Source of the DNA: Myxococcaceae bacterium
GTDB taxonomy: Bacteria; Myxococcota; Myxococcia; Myxococcales; Myxococcaceae
Reading direction: 5' to 3'
Length of the DNA stretch: 54,219 bases
NCBI GenBank assembly: GCA_004173515.1
Contig: SECN01000019.1
Location: 1-54,219, forward strand
Part shown: positions 25,998-35,715 of the stretch, piece by piece
Layout: every line of letters begins with the position of its first letter
Position numbering within the stretch: position 1 is the first letter of the stretch
Program-made: the position numbers and the translations under genes
The notes under the pieces: generated by a model
The model's database searches: none
Told to the model about the DNA's origin: nothing
The model's input: only the letters and a program-made list of their open reading frames with translations

Positions 25998-27476
25998 ATG
26001 ACCGAAGAGCAACTCGCAATCCTCCAGCCTCTGCTCGACCTGATCATCCAGATTGACCACGACGCGGGAACGGAGTTCAGCCAGCAGCTCGCCAGCCTCT
26101 CGGAGGCGGACCTCGACGACGTCATCGCGTGCCTGCCCAGCGTGGACGCGCTCGCCTACTTCTGGCAGGGCTCCTGGAAGCTGCTGGCACGGGCCGCGCT
26201 CCTGCTCTCGCTGGCCAGCGGGCCCGCGAAGATGACGTATGAGCCGACGCCCCAGGAGCTGACCCTCCTGCTGAACCCGCTGCGGACCGCGTCCGAGCCC
26301 CAGGTGCGGGTGCTCATCCTCTCCCTCCTCACGCAGTCCGACCTGGCGCAGCAGTCCATCTCGGAGCTCGCGGCGATCCTCACGGACCCCAGCCGGGGCG
26401 CCTGGGATCCCAGCCACTTCACGGATCCCCGCCAGCACCGGCGCGGCAACTACCGCTACCTCATCACCGCGCTCCGCCCGGTGATGCCCACCATCCAGGA
26501 CCCCACCGAGATCGCCTACCTGGAGCAGCACCGCGCGGCGTACGTGAGCAGGGATCCCCTCCACCCCACGCGCCTGCGCTTCAACATCACCCAGTACTAC
26601 TTCGGGGATCCCACGTGCCTCGCGAGCGAGGTGCTGAGCTGTTCGGTCATCTCCCACCTCAAACACAAGACGTACCAGGACATGTGCTTCGGCTTCGTCC
26701 TCCACGTGCCGAAGAACAACGTCTGCGCCGCCGCCAACCGGGACCTCGTCGCCGCGTCGGTGCAGCACACGGCGCGCGGGCAGCACCTCGTGTCGCTGAG
26801 CCGCAATCAGCGAAAGCTGCGGGTCAACGACTTCCTGTCGCAGATGGCGGGCAAGGCCCGGCGCAACCTGCCCACGCCCGCGCAGATTCTCCAGACCGCC
26901 AGCGTCGACGGGCACAATGAGATCATCATCGTGGGCTCGTTCATGGGCCAGGTGCGCGCCAGGGCGATCTTCATCAAGGTCAACCGCAACAACAGGCTGT
27001 GGCTGTCGTTCGTGCGGGACGACGCGCAATGGAACCTGAGCGCGATGATCTTCCAGTGCGCCCTGAGGAACAACCTCCCCATCATCCCCATCCCCGACGA
27101 CCGGGGCGAGGAGTCCGCCGTCGACTTCGATGCCTGGCTGGAGCAGCGCCACGCACGGCCCGGACGAGGGCTCGGGAGGAACGCGCTGCCGCTGGTGCCC
27201 GTGGACCCGGGGCAGTTGCAGGCGGTGCCCACAGGCCCGGACCCGATGCAGGTGCGGGTGATGCTGGCGCAGTACCTCCAGGCCTCACCGTTCGCGGAGG
27301 TGGACACCTTCCAGCGGCTCTACCGCAGGTTCGCCCTCACCCACCATCCCGACAAGACCGAGGACGAGGAGAAGATCCGCAAGTTCAAGGAGGTGCTCCG
27401 CCTGCTCGAACTGCTCAGGAACCCGCCGAAGCAAGGCGGGCCGACGAAGTCCATCAAGGAGCGCGCCGCGCAGTGA
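25998..27476 (+). CDS. protein with C-terminal J domain and unknown N-terminal region
   Basis: 492 residues from ATG 25998; in-frame starts at 25980 and 25917 are also possible. The last 70 residues form a J domain: TFQRLYRRFALTHHPDKTED keeps the HPD motif that stimulates Hsp70/DnaK ATPase, followed by an acidic-basic helix. The first part (about 1-100) is helical. The middle (about 170-400) is a mixed alpha/beta region with several Tyr/His/Cys-rich strands (NITQYYFGDPTCLASEV, GFVLHVPKNNVCAAANRDLV) that I cannot assign to any family. A J domain at the C-terminus instead of the N-terminus suggests a specialised DnaK adaptor. The 3' end overlaps the convergent transporter gene by 23 bp. Confidence 0.7.
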   Translation: MTEEQLAILQPLLDLIIQIDHDAGTEFSQQLASLSEADLDDVIACLPSVDALAYFWQGSWKLLARAALLLSLASGPAKMTYEPTPQELTLLLNPLRTASEPQVRVLILSLLTQSDLAQQSISELAAILTDPSRGAWDPSHFTDPRQHRRGNYRYLITALRPVMPTIQDPTEIAYLEQHRAAYVSRDPLHPTRLRFNITQYYFGDPTCLASEVLSCSVISHLKHKTYQDMCFGFVLHVPKNNVCAAANRDLVAASVQHTARGQHLVSLSRNQRKLRVNDFLSQMAGKARRNLPTPAQILQTASVDGHNEIIIVGSFMGQVRARAIFIKVNRNNRLWLSFVRDDAQWNLSAMIFQCALRNNLPIIPIPDDRGEESAVDFDAWLEQRHARPGRGLGRNALPLVPVDPGQLQAVPTGPDPMQVRVMLAQYLQASPFAEVDTFQRLYRRFALTHHPDKTEDEEKIRKFKEVLRLLELLRNPPKQGGPTKSIKERAAQ

Positions 27477-28356
27477 GCTCCGACGCTGCGCCCGCGGCGT
27501 GCCTCCGGGCGACCAGGGCGCCGAAGACGCCCGCGGTGAAGAACATGATGACGCTGTAGATGGCCGCGGGAATGGCCATCACACTGTCGTTGAGCAGCCG
27601 GGGGCTGGACGCGATGGCGATGGCGAGCGTGCCGTTGTGGATGCCCACCTCCATCGCGATCGCCACCGCCTGCTTGCGCTCCACCCGCAGCAGCATGGGC
27701 ACCACGAAGCCGACCGCCATGCTGGCCAGGTTGAAGGCCAGCGCCGCGAGCCCCACGCTCTGGAAGTACGTGACCAGCTGGTCCCGCTCCTTGAACGTCG
27801 CCGCGAGCACCACCAGCACCAGGAACAGCGCGGAGGTGATGCGCACGGGCCGGTCCAGCCCATCCGCGAGCGCCGGCCGCTTCGCGCGAACCACCATGCC
27901 CAGGGAGATGGGCACCAGGACGATGGCGAACACCTGCGCGATCTTCGCGAACTGCAACGGGATGGCGCGCTCCTCCCCCATGAAGTGCGACAGGGAGAGG
28001 TTCACGATGAGCGGCAGCGTGAACAGCGACAGCACGCTGTTGACCGCCGTCAGGCTGACGTTGAGCGCGACATCGCCCTTGGCCAGGTGGCTGAAGAGGT
28101 TCGCCGTGGCACCGCCCGGAGAGGCCGCGAGCAACATGAGGCCCACGGCGAGCTGCGGCGGAAGCCCGAAGCTGCTCGCGATGGCGTAACAGACCAGCGG
28201 CATGAGCAGCGTCTGACAGCCCAGCCCCACCAGCGCCGCGCGCGGATACTGGGCCACGCGGCGGAAGTCCGCGAGGGTGAGGCTCAGGCCGAGGCCGAGC
28301 ATGATCACCCCCAGCGCGAGCGGCAGGAACACCTCGGTGATGGCACTGGTCTGCAT
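27454..28356 (-). CDS. bile acid:sodium symporter (BASS) family transporter
   Basis: A 300-residue inner-membrane protein with about nine to ten hydrophobic helices. Family signatures are visible: LAASPGGATANLFSHLAKGD, a helix-break and sodium-site region, and the second repeat's AMEVGIHNGTLAIAIAS, with the conserved E-x-G-x-x-N. BASS proteins couple sodium entry to uptake of organic anions such as bile acids, pyruvate or pantothenate. The substrate here is not deducible. It overlaps the convergent J-domain gene by 23 bp at the 3' end, and is followed on the same strand by nothing co-directional within 400 bp upstream except the hydrolase promoter region. Confidence 0.9.
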   Translation of the reverse strand: MQTSAITEVFLPLALGVIMLGLGLSLTLADFRRVAQYPRAALVGLGCQTLLMPLVCYAIASSFGLPPQLAVGLMLLAASPGGATANLFSHLAKGDVALNVSLTAVNSVLSLFTLPLIVNLSLSHFMGEERAIPLQFAKIAQVFAIVLVPISLGMVVRAKRPALADGLDRPVRITSALFLVLVVLAATFKERDQLVTYFQSVGLAALAFNLASMAVGFVVPMLLRVERKQAVAIAMEVGIHNGTLAIAIASSPRLLNDSVMAIPAAIYSVIMFFTAGVFGALVARRHAAGAASELTARRAP

Positions 28357-28444
28357 GGCGGGGCCCCCGGCGGATGAGCATCCACTCTGCCAGAAAGCCC
28401 CGCATCGAAGGACCCCATGCGCGCTCGCGTTGCACTGCGCTGCG

Positions 28445-29692
28445 TCAGGGCGCGGCTTGCAGTCCGCTCATGGCCGCCGCGACGATGCGTGCGGCGATGT
28501 CCGGCCGGTCCTGCCCCATGCGGAGCGTGTTGACCGAATAGATGAGCCGCCGACGCAGGTCGCGCGTGGCCCCCATCCCGTTGTTGTAGCCGTGCCGGTC
28601 GCCCGTCTTGCCCCACAGCGTGAGCCCGCCGACCTCGATGCGGGACAACCCCGCGCTGTAGCTGGCGCGGCCGCCCCTCACGTCCGGCACGTCCGGCACG
28701 GTGAACAGCTCCTCGCGCTGCGCGTGCGGCAGCAGCCGGCCCTGGAAGAGCGCGACGAGGAAGCGGTCCAGGTCCGCCGCGCTGGAGACCATCTCGCCCG
28801 CGGCCCAGGGGACGGACTGGCTGGCCTCCGTGACGTCCACCAGGCAGCGCGTTCCGTAGACGATGGCCCCCGCCGGGCACCTCCCCGCTTCCGCCGCGAC
28901 CTCCTCGTAGCCATGCGCATGCGGCCCCGGAATCGTCACCAGGTTGCCGGGCACGAAGGTGTCCCCCAGCCGCAGCGGGCGCAGGATGCGATCCCGCACC
29001 GCGTCACCGTAGGGGCGGCCCGTCACCTGTTCGATGAGCAGCCCGGCGACGATGTAGCCGATGTTGCCGTACTCCTGCTGCGTGCCCGGTGCGAACCGGG
29101 GCCCTTCGGGCAGCGCCAGCGCGACGAGCTCCCGGGGGCTGTAGCGCCGGAACCGGTTCTCGAAGAACCAGTCCGGGTCCTTCTGCGGCACCGGCACCCC
29201 GGGCAGGCCATGCGTGTGATTGAGCAACTGCCGCACCGTGATGGGCGCGTAGACGCCCGAGGGCAGCAGGCGTGGCAGGTACTCCTGGACGGGCCGGTCC
29301 AGGTCCAACCGGCGCTCGGCGGCGAGCTGCAACACCACCGTGGCGGTGAACGTCTTGGTCATGCTGCCGATGCGGAAGCGTGCATCCGCCCGCACGGGCG
29401 CCCCGGTGCGGACATCCGCCACGCCCGACGTCCCCTGCCACCGCCCCTCCACGCCCTCCACCCGGACCAGGGCGCCCGTCACCTCCGCATCCGGCAGGCC
29501 CGCGATGGCCTGTCGCAGGGCCTCGCGATCGAGCGGGGGCAGGCGAGGGCCAGCCTCCAGGCCCATCGCGGTCGACTCGTGCTCGCCCACCTCCAGGGCA
29601 CTTCCGGCGGGAAGCTCCGGACCACAGGCGGGAGCCATCACACTCGCGAGCAACGTCATGCCCAGCCGCAGACCCCGGTGCAGGACAGCCAT
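28445..29692 (-). CDS. serine beta-lactamase-like hydrolase (class C/DD-peptidase family)
   Basis: 415 residues from ATG 29692, with GAGG about 7 bases upstream. An N-terminal signal sequence ends near APACG, giving an exported and possibly lipidated protein. The three active-site motifs of the penicillin-binding/class C beta-lactamase fold are present: SxxK in GSMTKTFT, YxN in EYGNIGY and KTG in WGKTGDRHG. The QLLNHTHGLPG helix is typical of the Beta-lactamase (PF00144) family, which includes D-amino-acid amidases, esterases and R61-like DD-carboxypeptidases. The substrate is unknown, and antibiotic resistance should not be assumed. It is divergent from the lipase-like gene. Confidence 0.88.
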   Translation of the reverse strand: MAVLHRGLRLGMTLLASVMAPACGPELPAGSALEVGEHESTAMGLEAGPRLPPLDREALRQAIAGLPDAEVTGALVRVEGVEGRWQGTSGVADVRTGAPVRADARFRIGSMTKTFTATVVLQLAAERRLDLDRPVQEYLPRLLPSGVYAPITVRQLLNHTHGLPGVPVPQKDPDWFFENRFRRYSPRELVALALPEGPRFAPGTQQEYGNIGYIVAGLLIEQVTGRPYGDAVRDRILRPLRLGDTFVPGNLVTIPGPHAHGYEEVAAEAGRCPAGAIVYGTRCLVDVTEASQSVPWAAGEMVSSAADLDRFLVALFQGRLLPHAQREELFTVPDVPDVRGGRASYSAGLSRIEVGGLTLWGKTGDRHGYNNGMGATRDLRRRLIYSVNTLRMGQDRPDIAARIVAAAMSGLQAAP

Positions 29693-29858
29693 GTTCCATC
29701 CTCGTTGAGAAAGGCCGGAAGGTGCCGGCGGACGGATGGAACACCGCCCCCCTTCCAGACTGTCACCCGGCCCGGACGCCTCCGGCCAAGGGTTCGGGAC
29801 TTCACGTTGCGTCCGCCCCGCCGGAGTCGAGCCTTCCCTCAAAGCTAGACTTGCCCTC

Positions 29859-30986
29859 ATGGCCACCCGGCACCGCGTCTATCTTGTCCCTGGCTTCTTC
29901 GGCTTCACGCAGATGGGGGACAAGGAAGCGGAGCGCATCGCCTATTTCCAGAACGTCCCCCGGTTGCTCGAGCAGCGCTTCCAGGCGCGCGGCATCGATG
30001 CCCAGGTCCACACCGTGGCCTCCTCCCCCACCTCCGGACTGGAGGCGCGTGCGCGCGACGTGTTCCGGGAGATGGCGCGGACCGCGAACGAGGACGACGC
30101 GCAGCTCCACCTCGTCGGGCACTCCACGGGCGGGCTGGATGCGCGGAGCGTCGTCTCCCTCCGCATGGCCCGGGAGGCTCCGGCCTTCGTGAAGCGCGTG
30201 CGCTCGGTCGTGACCCTGGCCACGCCGAATCACGGCACGCCGCTGGCCACCTTCTTCCACCAGGGCGACATGGGGAAGACGCTGCTGCGCTACCTGTGGC
30301 TCTTCACCTTCCTCACCCTGCACCGCAAGGCCATGCCCTTGCGGACCGCCTTGCTCCAGGCGTGCTACTGGCTGGTCCTGAAGAGCGAACAGGCGAAGCT
30401 CCCGCCCAACCTCTTCAATCAGATCGTCCGGCTGACGGCGGACCTCTCCGACAGCGAGCGCGAAGAGCTCATCCGGTTCTTCAACCAGGTGGGAGAGAAC
30501 CAGGCGCTGATCCAGGACCTCACGCCGGCCAGCGTGCAGGCCTTCAACGCGAACACGGCGGACCGGGAGGGCGTGCGCTACGGCTGCGTCGTCACGGGCG
30601 CGCCGCCGCCCACGCTGGCCCTGCGCCTGCTGCTCTCCTCGGACGCGCTCCTCTACGGAATCTTCTCCTTCCTGTATGGGAAGAGCGCGCCCCTCTCCCG
30701 GGAGCTCCAGATTCCCGAGCGCACGGCGGCCCAGACCCAGGCCCTCCAGGACGTCCTTGGCAGGCGGTTCGAGTCCCGGAGCGACGGCATCGTCCCCAGC
30801 CGTGCCCAGGTCTGGGGACAGGTCCTCCACGTCGCGAGCGCGGACCACATGGACCTCATGGGCCACTTCGACCAGCCTCCTGAGTACATCAGCTGGCTGA
30901 AGTCAGGCTCCCACTTCCAGGAGGAGCAATTCCAGGCGGTGTGGGAACGGGTGATCGACTTCACGGTGGGCGGCCCCTCCCCCTGA
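29859..30986 (+). CDS. alpha/beta hydrolase, lipase-like
   Basis: 375 residues from ATG 29859; the upstream in-frame ATG at 29736 lies inside the divergent promoter region. The fold is alpha/beta hydrolase: VYLVPGFFGF gives the oxyanion-hole strand, LVGHSTGGLDAR the GxSxG nucleophile elbow, and ATPNHGTPLA the family segment after it. HVASADHMDLMGHF near the C-terminus offers the catalytic His. No clear signal peptide is seen, so it may be cytosolic or use another export route. A TAGACT hexamer 9 to 14 bases before the ATG could be a -10 element with a very short leader. The substrate (lipid or ester) is unknown. Confidence 0.8.
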   Translation: MATRHRVYLVPGFFGFTQMGDKEAERIAYFQNVPRLLEQRFQARGIDAQVHTVASSPTSGLEARARDVFREMARTANEDDAQLHLVGHSTGGLDARSVVSLRMAREAPAFVKRVRSVVTLATPNHGTPLATFFHQGDMGKTLLRYLWLFTFLTLHRKAMPLRTALLQACYWLVLKSEQAKLPPNLFNQIVRLTADLSDSEREELIRFFNQVGENQALIQDLTPASVQAFNANTADREGVRYGCVVTGAPPPTLALRLLLSSDALLYGIFSFLYGKSAPLSRELQIPERTAAQTQALQDVLGRRFESRSDGIVPSRAQVWGQVLHVASADHMDLMGHFDQPPEYISWLKSGSHFQEEQFQAVWERVIDFTVGGPSP

Positions 30987-31066
30987 GCAGGCCCTTGAGC
31001 CTGAGTTCACGGACCGCCTGCGCAACCTGCGTGACGCCCCTCCCTTCTCCACGGACAATCGCCCCC

Positions 31067-32386
31067 ATGCGCCATGGATCCATGACCCCGCTTCTCGCCT
31101 CCCTCCTGCTGGGCGCCATCTCCCCGGCGGAGGCCCAGCCCCAAAGACCGCGGACGAACCAGGAAGGCAACCTGGCCCCGGGCCGCGCGGGTGACAGCCA
31201 GCAGTCCGTGCCTCGACAGGGCGACATCCCCAAGGGCGCCCCCGTGGAGACCGCGCCGCCCAACGTCCCGGAGTTCAAGCCTGCGTTTCCGCAGCAGACG
31301 CGCGCTCCCGCGGTGAAGACGCGCACGCCCCTCGTGGTGACGGAAATCGCCTCGGGCTTCAACAAGCCCTGGGCCATCGCCTTCCTGCCGGAGGGCCGCT
31401 TCCTCATCACGGAGAAGCCCACGGGCTCGCTCCGCATCGTCACCGCCGACGGCAAGAAGTCGCCCCCGGTGACGGGCCTGCCGAAGGTCGATGGCCGGGG
31501 ACAGGGCGGTCTGCTCGACGTGGAGGTGGGCCCCGACTACGCGAAGAGCGGGCTCATCTACTGGACGTATTACGAGCCGCGCGAGGGCGGCAACGGGCTC
31601 GCGGTGGCGCGCGCGCGGCTGGTGGACGGCCCGAAGCCGCGCATCGAGGGCCTCCAGATCATCTTCCGCATGCAGCCCACGCTCGAGTCGACGTTGCATG
31701 CGGGCGGACGGCTCGTCTTCACCCCGGACGGCAAGCTCTTCGTCACGCTCGGCGAGCGCTCCATCCTCCAGGGTCGCGTCCAGGCCCAGGACCTCAAGAG
31801 CGACTTCGGGAAGATCGTCCGCATCTTCCCGGATGGCTCCATCCCCCAGGACAATCCCTTCGTGGGCAGGAAGGACGCCCGGCCGGAGATCTGGTCCTCC
31901 GGTCACCGCAACATCCTCTCCGCCGCCTTGGATGCCCAGCAGCGGCTCTGGACCGTGGAGATGGGGCCGCGCGGAGGGGATGAGCTCAACCGCCCCGAAC
32001 CCGGCAAGGACCATGGCTGGCCCACCATCGGCTATGGCGAGGAATACTCGGGCGAGCCCATCCACAAGACGACGCAGGCCGCCGGCATGGAGCAGCCTGT
32101 CTATTATTGGGATCCGGTCATCTCTCCGTCGGGGCTCACCATCTACTCGGGGGCGCTCTTTCCAGAGTGGAAGGGCGACTTCTTCATCGGCGGCCTGTCC
32201 AGCCAGGCGCTGGTGCGGCTCGTGCTGAAGGACGACCGCGTGGTGGGCGAGGAGCGCCTGCTCACGGAGCGCCGCGCGCGGATCCGCGAGGTGGTCCAGG
32301 GCCCGGACGGCGCGCTCTACCTGCTCACGGACGACTCGAACGGCCGCCTGTGGAAGCTCACCCCGGGGGCCTCTCCCGCCCGCTGA
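31067..32386 (+). CDS. secreted PQQ-dependent aldose sugar dehydrogenase (YliI-like)
   Basis: 439 residues from ATG 31067. A signal peptide ends near PAEAQ, followed by a Pro/Gln-rich linker (about 25-80) and a six-bladed propeller (about 85-435). Motifs are classical: TLHAGGRLVFTPDGKLFVTL with the catalytic His, WSSGHRNI, and GGDELNRPEPGKDHGWP, which forms the calcium/PQQ site. The enzyme would oxidise aldose sugars in the periplasm and pass electrons to the respiratory chain. It is a second enzyme of the same superfamily as the MYXO-CTERM protein at 2934-5477, but without the C-terminal beta domains and tail. No PQQ biosynthesis genes are in the window. Confidence 0.9.
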   Translation: MRHGSMTPLLASLLLGAISPAEAQPQRPRTNQEGNLAPGRAGDSQQSVPRQGDIPKGAPVETAPPNVPEFKPAFPQQTRAPAVKTRTPLVVTEIASGFNKPWAIAFLPEGRFLITEKPTGSLRIVTADGKKSPPVTGLPKVDGRGQGGLLDVEVGPDYAKSGLIYWTYYEPREGGNGLAVARARLVDGPKPRIEGLQIIFRMQPTLESTLHAGGRLVFTPDGKLFVTLGERSILQGRVQAQDLKSDFGKIVRIFPDGSIPQDNPFVGRKDARPEIWSSGHRNILSAALDAQQRLWTVEMGPRGGDELNRPEPGKDHGWPTIGYGEEYSGEPIHKTTQAAGMEQPVYYWDPVISPSGLTIYSGALFPEWKGDFFIGGLSSQALVRLVLKDDRVVGEERLLTERRARIREVVQGPDGALYLLTDDSNGRLWKLTPGASPAR

Positions 32387-32477
32387 TCCGGTCGCCTCGA
32401 AGCACGGCCTCATGCTTCTTGGACTCCGCGTCGACCGCAGGTTTATCGCGGGTTCGGCACCGCGTCGGGTGGGAGAC

Positions 32478-33254
32478 TCAGCAGCGGTAGAGCCAGGTCA
32501 ACGCGGTGATGTCCGAGCTGGTGAACTCGCCCGTGGTGTTCGCCAGCATGCAGGCGTTCATGAGCGACGCGCCCGCATACGACGTCGCCGGCGTCCCGGG
32601 GATGAGGATGGCCCCCACGCCCGCGGTGCCTTCGTTGCCGCCCGTGCCACAGCTGATGGCGTGGGAGTAGTAGTCCGAGTGGCGCAGTCCGAGCGCGTGG
32701 CCCAGCTCGTGCGTGATGATGTGCTCGACCACGTCCAGGCTTGAGGTGTTCAGCCCATAGCCGATGCTGATCTGGTTGTAGGGGCGGCCCCCCGCGGGGA
32801 AGCCCGAAGAGGCACCGGTGCCGGGAATGGGCACCGCGGTGATGACCGCGCTACAGCCGGTGGTCGGTCCCCGCGCCATGGAAAAGCAGAGCCCCAGCGC
32901 GTTGTAGTTGGCGATCGCCTGGTCCAAGCCCTGGCTGAGCCGGTTGTAGGTGTTGAACATGGACGAGGGGTTGATGCAGATCTTCGTCACGGTGGGGATG
33001 CTGACGAGGTTCGTGGTGCGGTACTGCTCCGCGCTCCCCTCGCCGGTCTGGAGCATCTCGCGTGAGGCCCGCAAGCTCACCTGGGCATCGCCGCCCACAT
33101 ACGTGTCCTCCCCGACGACCCGGATGTCCTCGGCCCGGAACCCGGCCTCGATCAGGTTGGAGCGGATCTCCTCGTTCTCGCTCCGAGGGTCGCCACCGCA
33201 ACCCGCCAGCAACGCACCGCAGCTCACCGCGAGGACTGTCACTGTCTTGAACAT
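32478..33254 (-). CDS. M57-type zinc metalloprotease lipoprotein, copy 1
   Basis: 258 residues. A lipobox ends LLAGCG (Cys19), so it is a lipoprotein. The zinc site is ITHELGHALGLRHSDY, matching HExxHxxGxxH of metzincin-like M57 (HEIGH-type) peptidases common in myxobacteria and Bacteroidetes. A region GGRPYNQISIGYG and many Ser/Thr/Asn residues follow the secreted-protease pattern, and cysteines before and after suggest disulfides. A GGGAGA ribosome binding site precedes the ATG. A close paralogue lies at 39074-39844 on the same strand, with nearly identical blocks such as SMARGPTTGCSA, EGTAGVGAILIPGT and FTSSDITAL. Confidence 0.88.
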   Translation of the reverse strand: MFKTVTVLAVSCGALLAGCGGDPRSENEEIRSNLIEAGFRAEDIRVVGEDTYVGGDAQVSLRASREMLQTGEGSAEQYRTTNLVSIPTVTKICINPSSMFNTYNRLSQGLDQAIANYNALGLCFSMARGPTTGCSAVITAVPIPGTGASSGFPAGGRPYNQISIGYGLNTSSLDVVEHIITHELGHALGLRHSDYYSHAISCGTGGNEGTAGVGAILIPGTPATSYAGASLMNACMLANTTGEFTSSDITALTWLYRC

Positions 33255-33544
33255 GGTCGTCTCCCTGAAGTTCGAAGACCACTCTAGGACACGCCCATTC
33301 TCATATTCTAGAAAAACTGGATTAGCCGCCGCTCAATGAAAGTCGCGAGCCCGCCCGCGCAGCAGGACTCCCAGCGCCGCAGGGGACGCTTCCAGGACTG
33401 CAGGGGCCGGTGATGACGTCGTCCTCCAGCCCGTTGTCCGCGATCCGACGCACCGACGCGGATGTCTCTACCCGGACGCACGTCCTGTCGGTCCATTGAA
33501 CGCAATGCCCCCGAACCGCGTCCGATACACCGTGGGCCCATGCG
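33255..33544. other. 290-bp divergent intergenic region
   Basis: This gap separates the minus-strand metalloprotease from the plus-strand molybdenum hydroxylase gene. It includes a stretch of lower GC around 33290-33320 (CATATTCTAGAAAAACTGG) likely to be promoter DNA for the metalloprotease. I see no convincing ORF, RNA or repeat in the rest. Confidence 0.4.
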
Positions 33545-35713
33545 ATGCTTTTGCCCATGGCGGAGACGCTCAAATCAGACACGGCCGCTCCCAGTGGGAT
33601 GGACCGCCGTCGGTTCCTGACGTGGGTCATGGCTTCCCCCACGTTGATGATCGCGGCGCGGCTGGGGTTCGACCTGCCTCCAGCGGCGGCGGAGGCCCCC
33701 GTGACGGATGCGGAGATGCCGCTCAGCCTCTACCTGGCCCTCCAGACCGATGGGCGCGTTGTCGCCACCCTGCCCCGCACCGAGATGGGCCAGGGCATCA
33801 CCACCGCCGTCGCCATGCTCGTCGCCGAGGAGCTCGACCTGGCGCTCGGCTCCGTCGACGTGCGCAGCGCCGACGCGGATCCGCGCTGGCTCATCCAGCT
33901 CACCGGCCTGTCCACGACGATGCGCTATCTGGCAGGCCCGCTTCGCGCCGCCGCGGCCGATGCCCGGGCGCGGCTGATCACCGCCGCCGCGCACCGCTGG
34001 CGGGTGCTGGCCCCCACCCTCACCACCGCGAATGGCGAGGTGCGTGCTCCCGACGGCCGCCGGGTCGGCTACGGCGAGCTGTCGGAGGAAGCCGCCCGCG
34101 TGCTGCTGCCTGAAGTCCTCCCGCTGCCGAAGCCCGCGAGCCGGTACACCGTCGTCGGTCAGCCCACGGGCCGCATCGACGCGCGGGACATCGTCACCGG
34201 CAAGGCGCGCTACGCCCTGGACCTCGACGTTCCCGGGGCGATGCCGGCGGTGGTCGCCCGGCCGCCCACGCTGCGCGGCGAGGTGCGGTCCTTCGACGCC
34301 TCCACCGCGCGGTCGATGCCCGGCGTGCTGGGCGTGGTGCCCCTGCCCTCGGGCGTGGCGGTGGTGGCGGAGACCTTCGGGCAGGCCTTCGCGGCACGTG
34401 ACGCCCTGCGCATTGTCTGGACGCCGGGACCGGCCAGCGCGCTGTCTGATGCGGACATCCGTGCCCGGTTGGTCGCGGCCATCGGGCCCAGGCCCCTGCC
34501 CCCCCTGCTCACGACCCGGACGTTGGAAGCGCGCTTCGACTTCCCCTACCTCGCGCACGCGCCCATGGAGACGCAGAGCTGCGTGGCCCGCGTGCAGGGC
34601 TCGCACGCGGAGATCTGGTCGGGGGCGCAGGATCCGAAGTTCGCGCAGCGCGAGGTGGCCCGGGCGCTCGGCTGGGCACTCACGCCCCAGAACGTCACCG
34701 TGCACCCCGTGCGGGCCGGTGGCGGGTTCGGCCGCAGGTTCTTCCCCGAGGCCGCGCTGGAGGCCGCGCTCGTCTCACGGGCCGTGGGGCGGCCGGTGAA
34801 GCTGATGTGGAGCCGCAACGACGACATGCGACATGCGCACTACCGGCCCGCCAGCCACCACCGGATCCTCGCGCACCTGGGGCTGGGCGGAAGCATCATG
34901 GGCTGGAATCACCGCGCCGCCATCCCCACCGTGGAGTTTCCCCACGGCTTCGGAGATGTCGTCACGGCGATGGTCGGAGAAGTCCTGCCCGACGTCACCA
35001 GCGCGGTGTTCTTCACGCTGACCCAGCACGTGCCCTACCGGTTCGGCTTCGTGACCCAGCAACTGAGCGAGGTGCCGATCCCCATTCCCACCGCCTCCTT
35101 CCGTTCGGTGTTCACGAGCCAGGTGGGCGTGGCCAACGAGGTCTTCGTCGACCAGTTGGCGCGGGAGCTCCAGGTGGATCCGGTCGCGTTCAGGCGCTCC
35201 CGGCTCACGTCGAGTCGGCTCAAGGCGGTCCTGGAGAAGGTGGTGTCCGAGGGACGTTGGGGACGGTCGCTGCCGCCCGGGGTCGCGCAGGGGGTCGCCG
35301 TCCTGGAGGAGTGGGACAGCGCCATCGCGCACCTCGTGGAGGTGGACGTCACGGGCACGGCGCCACGGGTGCTGCGCGTGGTCATCGCGGCGGATGTCGG
35401 CCTTCCCATCAACCCGAAGGGCATCGAGGCGCAGCTCCAGGGCGCCGCGGTGGACGCGATGTCCACCACCCTGAGCGCGGGCCTCCACATCGACGCGGGC
35501 GCGGTGCGCGAGGGCAGCTTCGCGGACTACCGCTGGCTGCGGATGAAGCACGTCCCTTCGGAGATCCAGGTGCACCTGGTCCGGTCGGATGACCGCGTGG
35601 GCGGGGTGGGAGAGCTTGGCTATCCCAGCGCTGCGGCGGCCCTGGCCAACGCGATTGCGCGCGCGAGCGGAACGATGCCCACGCGCTTCCCCATCCTCGA
35701 CGAGGGAGTCTGA
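33545..35713 (+). CDS. molybdopterin-binding large subunit, isoquinoline 1-oxidoreductase/aldehyde oxidase type
   Basis: 722 residues, close to the IorB family length. A Tat signal is present at about 19-50 ([12 protein letters not shown]), as expected for a periplasmic molybdenum hydroxylase exported folded. Cofactor-binding segments include [32 protein letters not shown], and the catalytic Glu in [19 protein letters not shown] near the C-terminus. The enzyme would hydroxylate a N-heterocycle or aldehyde. It is followed after 2 bases by the 2Fe-2S subunit gene, a pair in the order large-small instead of the more usual small-large. No cytochrome c subunit or XdhC-like maturation gene is present nearby. 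Confidence 0.9.
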   Translation: MLLPMAETLKSDTAAPSGMDRRRFLTWVMASPTLMIAARLGFDLPPAAAEAPVTDAEMPLSLYLALQTDGRVVATLPRTEMGQGITTAVAMLVAEELDLALGSVDVRSADADPRWLIQLTGLSTTMRYLAGPLRAAAADARARLITAAAHRWRVLAPTLTTANGEVRAPDGRRVGYGELSEEAARVLLPEVLPLPKPASRYTVVGQPTGRIDARDIVTGKARYALDLDVPGAMPAVVARPPTLRGEVRSFDASTARSMPGVLGVVPLPSGVAVVAETFGQAFAARDALRIVWTPGPASALSDADIRARLVAAIGPRPLPPLLTTRTLEARFDFPYLAHAPMETQSCVARVQGSHAEIWSGAQDPKFAQREVARALGWALTPQNVTVHPVRAGGGFGRRFFPEAALEAALVSRAVGRPVKLMWSRNDDMRHAHYRPASHHRILAHLGLGGSIMGWNHRAAIPTVEFPHGFGDVVTAMVGEVLPDVTSAVFFTLTQHVPYRFGFVTQQLSEVPIPIPTASFRSVFTSQVGVANEVFVDQLARELQVDPVAFRRSRLTSSRLKAVLEKVVSEGRWGRSLPPGVAQGVAVLEEWDSAIAHLVEVDVTGTAPRVLRVVIAADVGLPINPKGIEAQLQGAAVDAMSTTLSAGLHIDAGAVREGSFADYRWLRMKHVPSEIQVHLVRSDDRVGGVGELGYPSAAAALANAIARASGTMPTRFPILDEGV

Positions 35714-35715
35714 CC

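Noticed and set aside
28445..29692. Reading the class C-type serine hydrolase as an antibiotic-resistance beta-lactamase
   Set aside because: The SxxK/YxN/KTG triad is shared by many esterases and DD-peptidases, and nothing in the sequence indicates beta-lactamase specificity.
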